A stretch of 64,000 bases of DNA from Flavobacteriales bacterium BRH_c54 (lineage in GTDB: Bacteria > Bacteroidota > Bacteroidia > Flavobacteriales_E > Vicingaceae): assembly GCA_000961845.1 (NCBI GenBank), contig LADZ01000009.1, forward strand, positions 1-64,000, written 5' to 3'. Shown piece after piece: positions 9,236-17,622 of this stretch; position 1 is the stretch's first letter; the number at the start of each line of letters is the position of its first letter. The notes beneath the pieces were generated by a model. It was not told the origin of the DNA. It did no database searches and saw only the letters and a list, made by a program, of their open reading frames with translations. The position numbers and the translations under genes were made by a program.

Positions 9236-9514
9236 TTAAAGAGAAATTATCCCCTCAATTTTTTCTGCTTTTTTATACACCTCAATAATTTCATCGGGAT
9301 TTATCATCATTTCCTTTGCGGTAACGCTAATAAACTTGTTTGTTTTGGATTGTCGGGTAAGCACTTCGGCTTCTTTGCCAAATAACGCCTCTACCAAAGC
9401 CAACTTATGATTATCAGCAGGTATTATAAATTTAAACATGTAAACACTAGGCCAGTTAAATTGATCTTCTAATTTACTTTTCAGGTTATTGTAAAACGTT
9501 TCTTTTTCGTCCAT
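9236..9514 (-). CDS. DUF493 family protein
   Basis: 92-residue cytoplasmic protein of the DUF493 (YbeD-like) family: small alpha/beta fold with FNWPSVYMFKFIIPADN near residues 19-35 and the ISVTAKEMMINPDEIIEVYK region near 62-81. Family members are thought to be small ligand-binding or regulatory proteins, but no defined activity is established. It is convergent with the FNR-like gene (14 bases between stops). A perfect -7 box (TAACTTTG, 9533-9540 on this strand) lies 19 bases before the ATG, so it has its own promoter. Confidence 0.85.
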   Translation of the reverse strand: MDEKETFYNNLKSKLEDQFNWPSVYMFKFIIPADNHKLALVEALFGKEAEVLTRQSKTNKFISVTAKEMMINPDEIIEVYKKAEKIEGIISL

Positions 9515-9566
9515 TTGTATTTTTTAGAAAAACAAAGTTACCAAAAACTACCTAACTTGAGTTTGA

Positions 9567-10910
9567 TTATTCTGCTACAAAAGGAACTCCGTAATAAAAC
9601 TCTAACACTTTTAGTTTAAAAGTATAATCATATTTAGATCTCAATAATTGAGATTCAGCAGTAAACAATCTGTTTTTGGTTTGGTTAAAATCAAAAGCAT
9701 TCATATTGCCAACCTGAAATCTTTCTTGAGCATATTTAAAAGCTTCATTTTGTGCTTCAACAGATTTTTTAGATGCTTCAAACGACTTTGAAGCTGATTT
9801 AGCATCTGTATAAGCGATTTGAACAGACTCTCTCAATCGTAGCTTTTCACTTTCTAAATTGTTTTTTGCTCTTTCCATATTAATTTCTGCTCGGGTTACA
9901 GATGTTCTAAACTGAAACCTATTAAATATGGGTATGTTTAAAGATAAGCCTAAAAAATGTCCAAGATTATTGTCTAATTGTTCGTTATGCGGGAAAAAAT
10001 CTACATATCCTTGTCTATGCTGATATACAGTACTTAAACTGTAGTTGAACGAAAGTGAAGGTAAATAATTTGCTTTTGAAATTTTCACACCTTTTTCGGC
10101 ACTTTCAATGGTAAGTTCGGCAGCTTTTATTTCAGGAAAAGAAATGGCAGCTTTCTCATAAATTACAGTTGATTCATTAGCAATAATACTGTTATTAGGA
10201 TCTTTTAATTCAATTTCTTCAATTGTTATTGTTCCTTCAGGAAGTTGTAACAATTGAGCCAATCTTAGTGTGGCCATATCGAAATTATTCTGAGCATCAA
10301 TTAATGTTTGTTCATCACTACCTAAAGTTGCTTTAATATTTAATAAATCTCCTTTAGGAGCTAAGCCTGCATCAACCAAGTTGGTAATTCTTTCAACTTC
10401 TTTTATACTAATATCAACTTGAAATTGGGCGATTTTAATCTGTTCTTTGGCAAACAATACTTGTAAATAAGCATTTACAACATTCAAGGAAATGTCGTTT
10501 TTCATTTTTGTAATATTTGCTTCTTGTACAGCAACATTTATTTGAGCTTGGTTTAACGTATGAATGTTAGAAAATCCATCGAATAACACCAAATTAGAAT
10601 TTAAGCTGTAATTATTTGATCTGTAATCTGCAGAAACTCTAGAACCTGTTGCATCAATAGAAGAACCAAAGTTAAAAGATTGAGATGCAGAGGCATTTAA
10701 GTTAGGTAAGAAATTTCCTCGTGCATTTTTCACATCTTGGTATTGATTGAGTTTATCTAACTCCGATTGCTTAATGGAAATATTGTTTTCTAAAGCATAA
10801 TCAACACATTCTTTTAGCGTCCATACTTTATTTTCTGCTGTATCCTGAGCAAATAAGCTGGATTGAACAGCAATGAAAACAGAGACTATAAATATTTTTT
10901 TGAATTGCAT
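9567..10910 (-). CDS. TolC family outer-membrane efflux protein
   Basis: 447-residue outer-membrane channel of the OEP/TolC family. Signal peptide MQFKKIFIVSVFIAVQSSLF (cut after AQ region), then two internally similar halves of long periplasmic helices alternating with beta strands; typical segments are LKECVDYALENNISIKQSEL near the N-terminus and FEASKKSVEAQNEAFKYAQE near the C-terminus. It is the last gene of the five-gene operon 9567-15316 and starts 5 bases after the adaptor stop, so it should form the exit duct of that ABC pump. Cargo unknown. Confidence 0.93.
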   Translation of the reverse strand: MQFKKIFIVSVFIAVQSSLFAQDTAENKVWTLKECVDYALENNISIKQSELDKLNQYQDVKNARGNFLPNLNASASQSFNFGSSIDATGSRVSADYRSNNYSLNSNLVLFDGFSNIHTLNQAQINVAVQEANITKMKNDISLNVVNAYLQVLFAKEQIKIAQFQVDISIKEVERITNLVDAGLAPKGDLLNIKATLGSDEQTLIDAQNNFDMATLRLAQLLQLPEGTITIEEIELKDPNNSIIANESTVIYEKAAISFPEIKAAELTIESAEKGVKISKANYLPSLSFNYSLSTVYQHRQGYVDFFPHNEQLDNNLGHFLGLSLNIPIFNRFQFRTSVTRAEINMERAKNNLESEKLRLRESVQIAYTDAKSASKSFEASKKSVEAQNEAFKYAQERFQVGNMNAFDFNQTKNRLFTAESQLLRSKYDYTFKLKVLEFYYGVPFVAE

Positions 10911-10915
10911 AATTA

Positions 10916-12034
10916 TTATCTGTTAGATTTACTATTTATTTTAGTTGGTTGGGTAATGTTCCAAACTTTTACCTTGTCATTAGCGGTAATCCCCGATAAA
11001 ATTTCCACATTAATACCATCTGAAATACCGAGTTTTACATTTTTTCTTTCGAACTGTTGTTCGTCAACAGCCACTTCTACATAAGGCTCGTTTGTTTCTA
11101 CATCAAATTGTAATAATGCTTCTCTGATGGCTAACACGTTTTCTTTTTTATCTAAAACTAAAGAAGCATTAGCACTATAACCTGCTCTAATAAAAAATGC
11201 AGAATCTAAAAATACATCAGCTTCAATTTTAAACTGAACAGCACCTTGTTCCTCAATTCCTTTTGGAGCGACAAATCTTAATTTCGCATCAAATTCTTTA
11301 TCATTAATAGCTCCTAAGCTTACTTTTAAATCCATGCCTTTTTTCAATTTACCAACTTCAGCTTCATCTACTTTTCCTTCAAAAACCATGTTGCTTAAAT
11401 TAGCAATAATAGCTACAGTTGTACCGGGATTAAAATTGTTACTTTCAATTACTTGGTCTCCTTTTTTTACAGGGATTTCTAATATAGTTCCTGAAATGGT
11501 AGCTTTAATATTAGTATTGGCAACACCTCCGTCTCTTGTCCCTAGCTGAATAATTTGCAAATCGTTTTCTGCATTGCTAAGTTCTTGCTTGGCTTGGTTA
11601 AATCTCAATTCTATATTGTTGAATTCTTGTGCAGAGATTACTTCTTTATCGAAAAGTTGTTTATTTCTGTTGTATTCTAACGTAGCATTTTCTAGATTGA
11701 ATTTAGCATTTTTAACTCTTCCGATAGCGTTATTTAGAGCAGATTCATTAGGAATAACTTTAATTTTTGCAATTAAATCTCCGGCTTCAATTTTTTCACC
11801 TTCTTTCACTAAAATAGTTTCTAAGATACCTGAAATTTGGGGTTTAATTTCTACCTCGTCTTCAGGAATAACTTTTCCTGTGGCAACAGTTTTTTTCTCA
11901 ATAGTAGTTTTAAATGGTGTTTCAGTTTCATAAACAACAGCAGACTTACTGTTAGATTTAATAAAAAATGAAGTAGCGAAAATTACACCTAGCACTACTA
12001 GTGCAATTAAGAAGTATTTTACTATTTTTTTCAT
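10916..12034 (-). CDS. Periplasmic adaptor (HlyD/MacA-type) of ABC efflux pump
   Basis: 372-residue membrane-fusion protein. One N-terminal membrane anchor (about 7-25), a split lipoyl-like domain (EIKPQISGILETILVKEGEK near 62-81, and later GTILEIPVKKGDQVIES), an alpha-hairpin (about 95-155; Asn/Glu/Lys-rich helices), then beta-barrel and membrane-proximal domains. Because it sits between a MacB-type permease gene and tolC, it is best read as the MacA-like linker of an ABC pump rather than an RND adaptor. No lipobox is seen. Confidence 0.92.
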   Translation of the reverse strand: MKKIVKYFLIALVVLGVIFATSFFIKSNSKSAVVYETETPFKTTIEKKTVATGKVIPEDEVEIKPQISGILETILVKEGEKIEAGDLIAKIKVIPNESALNNAIGRVKNAKFNLENATLEYNRNKQLFDKEVISAQEFNNIELRFNQAKQELSNAENDLQIIQLGTRDGGVANTNIKATISGTILEIPVKKGDQVIESNNFNPGTTVAIIANLSNMVFEGKVDEAEVGKLKKGMDLKVSLGAINDKEFDAKLRFVAPKGIEEQGAVQFKIEADVFLDSAFFIRAGYSANASLVLDKKENVLAIREALLQFDVETNEPYVEVAVDEQQFERKNVKLGISDGINVEILSGITANDKVKVWNITQPTKINSKSNR

Positions 12035-12070
12035 GTGCTTTGTATTTTGGTTTTTATGTTTTTAGTTATT

Positions 12071-13330
12071 TTATTCTTCTCTTAAGGCATCAATAGGTTT
12101 AATGCTAACGGCTCTTTGTGCCGGAATTAATCCTATTAATGTTCCTAAAATTATCATGATTAATAAAGCTCCAACAATGTATGGTATTGGAACTGTTGGG
12201 TTGGTATAAGGAAAATCAGTTACATCTTGTGTGGCAGCGTTGATACCTGCAAGTACCAAAGCCCCTAAAATAATTCCTAATACTCCCGAAACTAAGGTAA
12301 GAAATACAGATTCTAAAATTATTTGTCCTTTTACTTCATTAGGTGTTGCACCTAATGCTCTTCTAACACCTAACTCTCTGGTTCTCTCTTTTACAGAGAT
12401 TAATAAAATATTACCAATACCAATTACTCCTGCAAATATAGTGGCTATCCCTACTACTAAAGACAAAAATGTTAAGCCTTTAGAAAAGCCTTGTACTTTA
12501 TTAAAAATTTCGCCTAAATTAAATGAACCTATTGCTCTTTCATCTTCCTGTGCAACACTGTGAATATCTTTTAATACTGTTTTTACTTTCTTTTCTACTT
12601 CTATTACATCAGCGTCATTATAGGCAGCAATAGCTAACCAACCTACGTTTTCTCCTGTGTTGTAAAGTTTTCTAAAGGTTGTAAATGGAATGTAAATATC
12701 CCCATCATCTTCAAAACCACCACCTTGCACAAATTTATGAACGCCAATAACCTGAAAATAGCTGTTGTCTATTTTAATAAATTGTCCAACAGGATTTTCA
12801 TTTTTGTTAAACAGTTCTCGTTGAGTTCTTTCTCCAATTACACATACTTTTCTATCGTGCTTGATGTCCTCTTCATTTAAAAACCTGCCACCATCATAAA
12901 TATCTTTGGTAGCAATTTTTACAACTACAGGAAAGTCACCATAAACATTGTATTTTCCATGTTTTAAATCTTTAGTAATGGTAGGAGCATCTCCTCCAAA
13001 AACACCTTTAGCATTTCGTGGTGCTACGTATTGTATTTCCGGAATTTTTGTTTTTAATGTTCGCACATCATTCAATTTTAATTGAATAAATCTCCCTGTT
13101 TTAAAACCTTTGTAAGGAACACTTGTTTGTTGTGTCCATACAAACATACTGTTCATAGCAACACGCTCAAATTGTCTTTCAAAACCATTGTCGAGCCCTT
13201 TGGCAGCACCTGATAAAGTAATATAAATAAAGATACCCCAAAGCACACCAATTACAGTAATGGTGGTTCTGGCTTTGTTTTTAGTAACAGAGCTCAAAAT
13301 TTCGGACCATGTATCTCTTCTAAATATCAA
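12071..13330 (-). CDS. MacB-type ABC transporter permease (second of two)
   Basis: 419-residue permease: N-terminal membrane helix (about 25-45), large MacB periplasmic core domain (about 50-270), and C-terminal FtsX domain with three helices (about 285-410); the conserved RTRELGVRRALGATPNEVK coupling segment is present. The only usable start is TTG at 13330: the next upstream codons are TAA-TTA-AAA. Residues 1-10 (MIFRRDTWSE) align well with the start of its paralogue at 14622, which supports that start. It is preceded by a 62-base gap holding 7-base-phased repeats. Confidence 0.92.
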   Translation of the reverse strand: MIFRRDTWSEILSSVTKNKARTTITVIGVLWGIFIYITLSGAAKGLDNGFERQFERVAMNSMFVWTQQTSVPYKGFKTGRFIQLKLNDVRTLKTKIPEIQYVAPRNAKGVFGGDAPTITKDLKHGKYNVYGDFPVVVKIATKDIYDGGRFLNEEDIKHDRKVCVIGERTQRELFNKNENPVGQFIKIDNSYFQVIGVHKFVQGGGFEDDGDIYIPFTTFRKLYNTGENVGWLAIAAYNDADVIEVEKKVKTVLKDIHSVAQEDERAIGSFNLGEIFNKVQGFSKGLTFLSLVVGIATIFAGVIGIGNILLISVKERTRELGVRRALGATPNEVKGQIILESVFLTLVSGVLGIILGALVLAGINAATQDVTDFPYTNPTVPIPYIVGALLIMIILGTLIGLIPAQRAVSIKPIDALREE

Positions 13331-13345
13331 TTTTAATTAGTTTAT

Positions 13346-13387
13346 ATAGTTATCAGTTATTAGTTTCATTTAATCTTCCATCTTCCA
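13346..13387. repeat. Heptad-phased degenerate repeat, permease intergenic
   Basis: Between the two permease genes the sequence parses into consecutive 7-mers: ATAGTTA, TCAGTTA, TTAGTTT, CATTTAA, TCTTCCA, TCTTCCA. Similar 7-base phasing occurs at 27691, 37502, 42330, 45808 and inside yggS. Confidence 0.6.
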
Positions 13388-13392
13388 CATGT

Positions 13393-14622
13393 TTATTCAT
13401 CTCTCAACGCTACAATTGGTTGAATTTTAGCTGCTCGTTTAGCCGGAACATAACCTGCTAATGCCCCAAAAAGTATTAAAATAATGGTTGCTGTTATGGC
13501 TGTCCCTAAATCTATATATGGGTTTAAGATAAAATAATCTTCTAATTTATCTCCTATCATTTTTAAAACAAAAATTCCTAAAAATAGACCAACATAACCT
13601 GCAATTAAGGTTATAAAAATAGATTCTTGTAAAATCATGGTGATGATAGAAAAAGGTGTTGCTCCTAATGCTTTTCTAACACCAATTTCTTTGGTTCTTT
13701 CTTTAATCACAAAAACCATAATGTTGCTAATACCAATAACTCCGGCAATTAGTGTCCCTATGCCAACAAAGGTAACAATAAGAGTTAAAACACCGGAAAG
13801 TTGTTGGTTATCGTTCATATTGTCAGCAATATTTCTTATAAAAACACCACTTTGGTCATCAGGAGCAATTTCGTGTTTTTCTTTGAGGAATTTGGTAAGT
13901 TTTTCTTCAAAAATCATGGCTCCGGCATAACCTAATTCGGGTTTGTATGCCAATACTATTTGATTAATGTCGTCTGTATTTTTTTCAATAAGTTGTAGGG
14001 TAGTGTAGGGAATATATATTCTTCGTTCTTCATTATCACCACCCTCATCTTGAAAAACACCAATAACTTTGTAGGCGGTATTATTAATAATAACATGTTC
14101 ACCTAAGGCATTTCTATCTTTAAATAAATCTTTTTCTACCAATCTACCAATTACAGCATATTTTGTTTTTTCTTTAACATCTAAATCATTTAAATAACGA
14201 CCTTTCATCATAATGGTTTTTTCGGAAATCTGATGAGCAGGACTCACACCAACGTATGAATAAGAGTTAGATTCATTATTAAAAGTTACAGTTCCGTTTC
14301 TAAATATTCGGGGAGTAATGTATTCTAAATAGAAAGGAAAATTCTTTTGGATATCGGTTAAATCATCGTTTTTAAACTGAATAGTCCTATTTACATTATA
14401 ACCTTTGTAAGGCATGCTGGTTCTTCCCGGAAAAATAAACATGGTGTTGGTGGCATCATCCATAAAAAATTGATTGAATGAGTTTTTTAGTCCGTTGCCT
14501 AAACCAAGTAAAGTAATAAAAATGAGTAAACCAAGGGTAATAGTAAACCCCGACAAGAACGTACGGAGCTTGTTTTTCTTTATTGTTTGAAATATTTCTT
14601 GCCAATTATCGCTACTAAACAT
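13393..14622 (-). CDS. MacB-type ABC transporter permease (first of two)
   Basis: 409-residue permease with the same architecture as its neighbour: membrane helix (about 20-42), MacB periplasmic core, and C-terminal FtsX domain with RTKEIGVRKALGATPFSI. ATG start at 14622; its first 8 bases overlap the end of the ATPase gene, showing tight coupling. The two permeases are clearly paralogous but not identical, so a heterodimer is likely (inference). Classical MacB fuses the ATPase and the permease in one chain; here these are separate. Confidence 0.93.
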   Translation of the reverse strand: MFSSDNWQEIFQTIKKNKLRTFLSGFTITLGLLIFITLLGLGNGLKNSFNQFFMDDATNTMFIFPGRTSMPYKGYNVNRTIQFKNDDLTDIQKNFPFYLEYITPRIFRNGTVTFNNESNSYSYVGVSPAHQISEKTIMMKGRYLNDLDVKEKTKYAVIGRLVEKDLFKDRNALGEHVIINNTAYKVIGVFQDEGGDNEERRIYIPYTTLQLIEKNTDDINQIVLAYKPELGYAGAMIFEEKLTKFLKEKHEIAPDDQSGVFIRNIADNMNDNQQLSGVLTLIVTFVGIGTLIAGVIGISNIMVFVIKERTKEIGVRKALGATPFSIITMILQESIFITLIAGYVGLFLGIFVLKMIGDKLEDYFILNPYIDLGTAITATIILILFGALAGYVPAKRAAKIQPIVALRDE

Positions 14623-15316
14623 ATTCGGATGCTCTAACTTGGTTAACTTTTTTATCTTCTATAATAATTCCATCTTTTAACTGAACAATTCTTTTACACA
14701 TGTTGGCAATATCTTCCTCATGGGTAACTACCAAAAGTGTCTTTCCTTCATCATTAATTTCTTGTAACAACTGCATTACTTCATAAGAAGTAGTAGAATC
14801 TAATGCTCCTGTAGGTTCATCGGCTAAAAGTACTTTGGGTTGAGCAGCTAATGCTCTGGCAATGGCCACCCTTTGTTTTTGTCCACCAGAAAGCTCGCTG
14901 GGTAAATGTGTTGCCCAATTAGCCAGCCCTACTTTGGTTAAGTATTGCAATGCTTTTTCATCTCGCTCTTTTTTAGGAACTCGTTGGTAATATAGCGGAA
15001 GAGCAACATTTTCTAAAGCTGTTTTGTAATTAATAAGGTTAAACGATTGGAAAATAAAACCTAAAAATTTGTTTCGGTATTTGGCTGCTTTGGTTTCGTT
15101 GAGGTTTACAATAGGAACACCATCAAGCGTGTAGCTACCAGTGTCTAATAAATCTAGCATACCTACAATATTCAGTAAAGTAGATTTTCCGGAACCGGAA
15201 GATCCCATAATAGCAACCATCTCTCCTTCTTCTACATTAAAGTTAATTCCTTTCAATACATGGAGTACATTGCTGCCCATTTTATATGATTTATGAAGGT
15301 CTTTTATTGCTATCAT
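14615..15316 (-). CDS. MacB/LolD-type ABC transporter ATP-binding protein
   Basis: 233-residue nucleotide-binding subunit, first gene of the efflux operon. Walker A GSSGSGKST (38-46), Q-loop FIFQSFNLI (about 90-98), signature LSGGQKQRVAIARAL (about 141-155), Walker B VLLADEPTGALD (about 161-172), and switch His in VVTHEE. The sequence type (MacB/LolD/FtsE) drives mechanotransmission pumps rather than importers. A -7 box (TACTTTTG, 15343-15350 on this strand) lies 27 bases upstream of the ATG. Confidence 0.95.
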   Translation of the reverse strand: MIAIKDLHKSYKMGSNVLHVLKGINFNVEEGEMVAIMGSSGSGKSTLLNIVGMLDLLDTGSYTLDGVPIVNLNETKAAKYRNKFLGFIFQSFNLINYKTALENVALPLYYQRVPKKERDEKALQYLTKVGLANWATHLPSELSGGQKQRVAIARALAAQPKVLLADEPTGALDSTTSYEVMQLLQEINDEGKTLLVVTHEEDIANMCKRIVQLKDGIIIEDKKVNQVRASEYV

Positions 15317-15342
15317 TCCGAAATGGTTTTTTATCTTAATAC

Positions 15343-15350
15343 CAAAAGTA
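15343..15350 (-). promoter_or_regulatory. -7 promoter box of the ABC efflux operon
   Basis: TACTTTTG on the minus strand, an exact TAnnTTTG match 27 bases before the ATPase ATG. No clear -33 TTG at the usual spacing. Confidence 0.45.
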
Positions 15351-15759
15351 ATTTATTAATGGGTGCATGGCATATTATTTTACACCAATGGAAAAGTAAA
15401 ATGATGAGTGGTAGGAGAAAGTTCCCTAAATTCTTTAAAGGAGGGCTTGTTATTCTGCAATTAAATCAGAATTAAAAACGTCATTCTCGAAATTTTCAAG
15501 GAACGTAGAAAATTGTCGGGAATCTTTCTTCTATTGCTAATCAACCAACAAATAACTAATCTTAAGTGCATTATAAGTGGGCTTTTTACTAAATAAACGA
15601 ATTAATTTTTTTTATTGGAAATAAAAGCTCAACTTTGCCACCGCTTATAACAAAAAGTTGTAAAGCATAACTCGCCAAATTGGTAAAGAGTATTTCTAGC
15701 GATCTTTTCGTCCCGCTGTTAATAATCAACATACCGATTCGGTATAAATAAACAAAAAA
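15351..15759 (+). other. Long intergenic/leader region before the DEAD-box helicase
   Basis: About 410 bases with no convincing gene. A weak -7-like box (CAACTTTG, 15630-15637; one mismatch to TAnnTTTG) would give a leader of roughly 110-120 bases. The leader region 15640-15730 is less AT-rich than the flanks and ends with a palindrome at 15731. Long leaders are common for cold-induced RNA helicases. I cannot name an RNA family here. Confidence 0.4.
15731..15745 (+). promoter_or_regulatory. Palindrome just upstream of the RNA helicase start
   Basis: ATACCGA-T-TCGGTAT: perfect 7-bp arms around one base (or a 6-bp hairpin with ATT loop in RNA), ending 14 bases before the ATG. It could be an operator or a leader hairpin that affects ribosome access. 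Confidence 0.4.
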
Positions 15760-17529
15760 ATGACATTTAAAGAATTAGGTCTTGACGAGCATATCGTGAA
15801 GGCAGTTGAAGAATTGGGTTTTGAAAAACCATCACCAATTCAAGAAGAATCTATTCCATTATTAATTACTGGAGATAAAGATTACGTGGGTTTAGCACAA
15901 ACAGGAACAGGTAAAACTGCTGCTTTTGGCTTACCAATGATACAACAAATTGATACGAACTCAAAAGCCATCCAAGGGATGATTTTGTGTCCTACCAGAG
16001 AGTTGTGTTTACAAATCACTAACGAGTTAAAATTGTATGCTAAACATACAAAAGGTATTAAAGTAGTAGCTGTTTATGGTGGCGCTAGCATTAGCGACCA
16101 AATCAGAGAAATTAAAAGTGGTGTAAATATTATGGTGGGAACACCCGGTAGAACCATTGATTTAATGGAAAGAAGAGTACTGAAATTTGACGAAGTTAAA
16201 ACAGTAGTGTTAGATGAAGCCGATGAAATGTTAAACATGGGTTTTAAAGAAGACATTACTAAAATTATAGAACAAACACCTCCTTCAAAACATACTTGGT
16301 TGTTTTCTGCAACCATGCCTAAAGAGGTAGAGCGTATAGCTAAAAACTATATGACAGACCCGGTAAGAGTTACTGTCGGAACAAAAAATAGCTCTGCAGC
16401 TAATATTGCACATCAATATTGTGCAGTAGCAGGAAGAGATCAATATGATGCATTAAGAAGATTTATTGATGTCGCTCCTGGAATGTATGGAATTGTTTTC
16501 TGTAGAACGAGAAGAGAAACAAAAGAAATTGCAGACAAATTAATGGCTGATGGCTATAATGCAGATGCATTACATGGCGATTTATCACAAGCTCAAAGAG
16601 ACAGTGTGATGGCAAAATTCAGAAACAGAAATTTACAGGTATTAATTGCTACTGATGTTGCTGCAAGAGGAATTGATGTAGATGATTTAACACATGTTTT
16701 TCATGTTGATTTACCGGATGAAATTGAAAGTTACACCCACAGAAGTGGACGTACTGCAAGAGCCGGAAAATCAGGAAGATCTATTGCATTGGTTAGTCCT
16801 TCAAAAGCGAGCAGAGTGCGTTTAGTGGAGAAACAAATTGGCGGTAAAATGGAGTTGATTCAAGTTCCTACCGGTAAAGAAATTTGTTTCCAACAACTAA
16901 TGAAAGTAATTCAAAATGTAAAAGAAGTGGAGATTAATGAAAAAGGATTAGCTCCTTACATTGCTCAAATTCATGAAGAGTTTGCTGATGTTTCTAAAGA
17001 AGAATTAGTTGAAAGATTTGTATCATTAGAATTCAATCGTTTTATTAAAGATTACGAAAAAGCGAGAGATTTGAATATTGACATGAGTACGATGAAAAAA
17101 GGAAGAGAAAGAGGCGAGCGTGGAGATAGAAAAAGAGGTGAAAGAGGTGATAACACAACAAGAAATACCAACAGATTGTTCATCAACATTGGAAAAATGG
17201 ATGGATTTGAAAATAAAGGTCAAATTTTGGGATTCATTTGTAATCAAACAGGTGTTGACGGAAATTCTATAGGAAAAATTGATTTGTTTGATAGCTTTGC
17301 TTTTATTGGTGTTGATGATAATGTTGGAAATACACTTATCAGCAACCTTAATGGTAGAAACATTGAAAACAGAGATATCCGTATTGAGTTTTCTAAAGAT
17401 AAGCCAAGAGGCGAAAGAAGCGATAGAGGCGGAGATAGAGGTGGATACAAAGGCGGTGGGGACCGTGGTGGAAACCGTAGAGAAAGAACTTCATCTCGTT
17501 CTTCATTTAAAAGAGAACGTAGAAGCTAA
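15760..17529 (+). CDS. DEAD-box RNA helicase (DeaD/CsdA-like) with DbpA domain
   Basis: 589-residue ATP-dependent RNA helicase, likely in ribosome assembly and cold growth. Q-motif region (FKELGL ... PSPIQEESIP, 3-33), motif I AQTGTGKT (46-53), Ia PTRELC (79-84), GTPGR (127-131), DEAD (152-155), SAT (183-185), and the second RecA domain ending HRSGRTARAGKSG. After a basic RG-rich linker (about 446-465) comes a DbpA RNA-binding domain (about 470-545), then an RGG-type tail (about 546-589). This layout fits DeaD rather than RhlE or SrmB. A hairpin terminator follows. Confidence 0.95.
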   Translation: MTFKELGLDEHIVKAVEELGFEKPSPIQEESIPLLITGDKDYVGLAQTGTGKTAAFGLPMIQQIDTNSKAIQGMILCPTRELCLQITNELKLYAKHTKGIKVVAVYGGASISDQIREIKSGVNIMVGTPGRTIDLMERRVLKFDEVKTVVLDEADEMLNMGFKEDITKIIEQTPPSKHTWLFSATMPKEVERIAKNYMTDPVRVTVGTKNSSAANIAHQYCAVAGRDQYDALRRFIDVAPGMYGIVFCRTRRETKEIADKLMADGYNADALHGDLSQAQRDSVMAKFRNRNLQVLIATDVAARGIDVDDLTHVFHVDLPDEIESYTHRSGRTARAGKSGRSIALVSPSKASRVRLVEKQIGGKMELIQVPTGKEICFQQLMKVIQNVKEVEINEKGLAPYIAQIHEEFADVSKEELVERFVSLEFNRFIKDYEKARDLNIDMSTMKKGRERGERGDRKRGERGDNTTRNTNRLFINIGKMDGFENKGQILGFICNQTGVDGNSIGKIDLFDSFAFIGVDDNVGNTLISNLNGRNIENRDIRIEFSKDKPRGERSDRGGDRGGYKGGGDRGGNRRERTSSRSSFKRERRS

Positions 17530-17551
17530 TAACGCTTTTTGATACAATTAT

Positions 17552-17584
17552 AAAGCTTCATGAGAAATCATGAAGCTTTTTTTA
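17552..17584 (+). terminator. Terminator of the RNA helicase gene
   Basis: Perfect 12-bp stem (17552-17563 with 17568-17579) capped by a GAAA (GNRA) tetraloop and followed by a T-run. Confidence 0.88.
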
Positions 17585-17622
17585 TGGAGTGTTTTGAGTG
17601 AGAGTTGTTCTATAAATTGTTT

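Noticed and set aside
11574-11933. 119-residue ORF antisense to the adaptor gene
   Set aside because: Shadow frame; the minus-strand adaptor motifs are clear and complete.
13346-13387. Heptad repeats as a CRISPR array
   Set aside because: Units are 7 bases, degenerate and without spacers; no cas genes are present.
15293-15475. 60-residue plus-strand ORF upstream of the RNA helicase
   Set aside because: It starts inside the reverse of the ABC ATPase gene, has no family features and a composition unlike nearby proteins; treated as chance.
17279-17542. 87-residue frame overlapping the end of the helicase gene
   Set aside because: It arises from the RG-repeat DNA in another frame; the helicase DbpA domain and RG tail explain the DNA.
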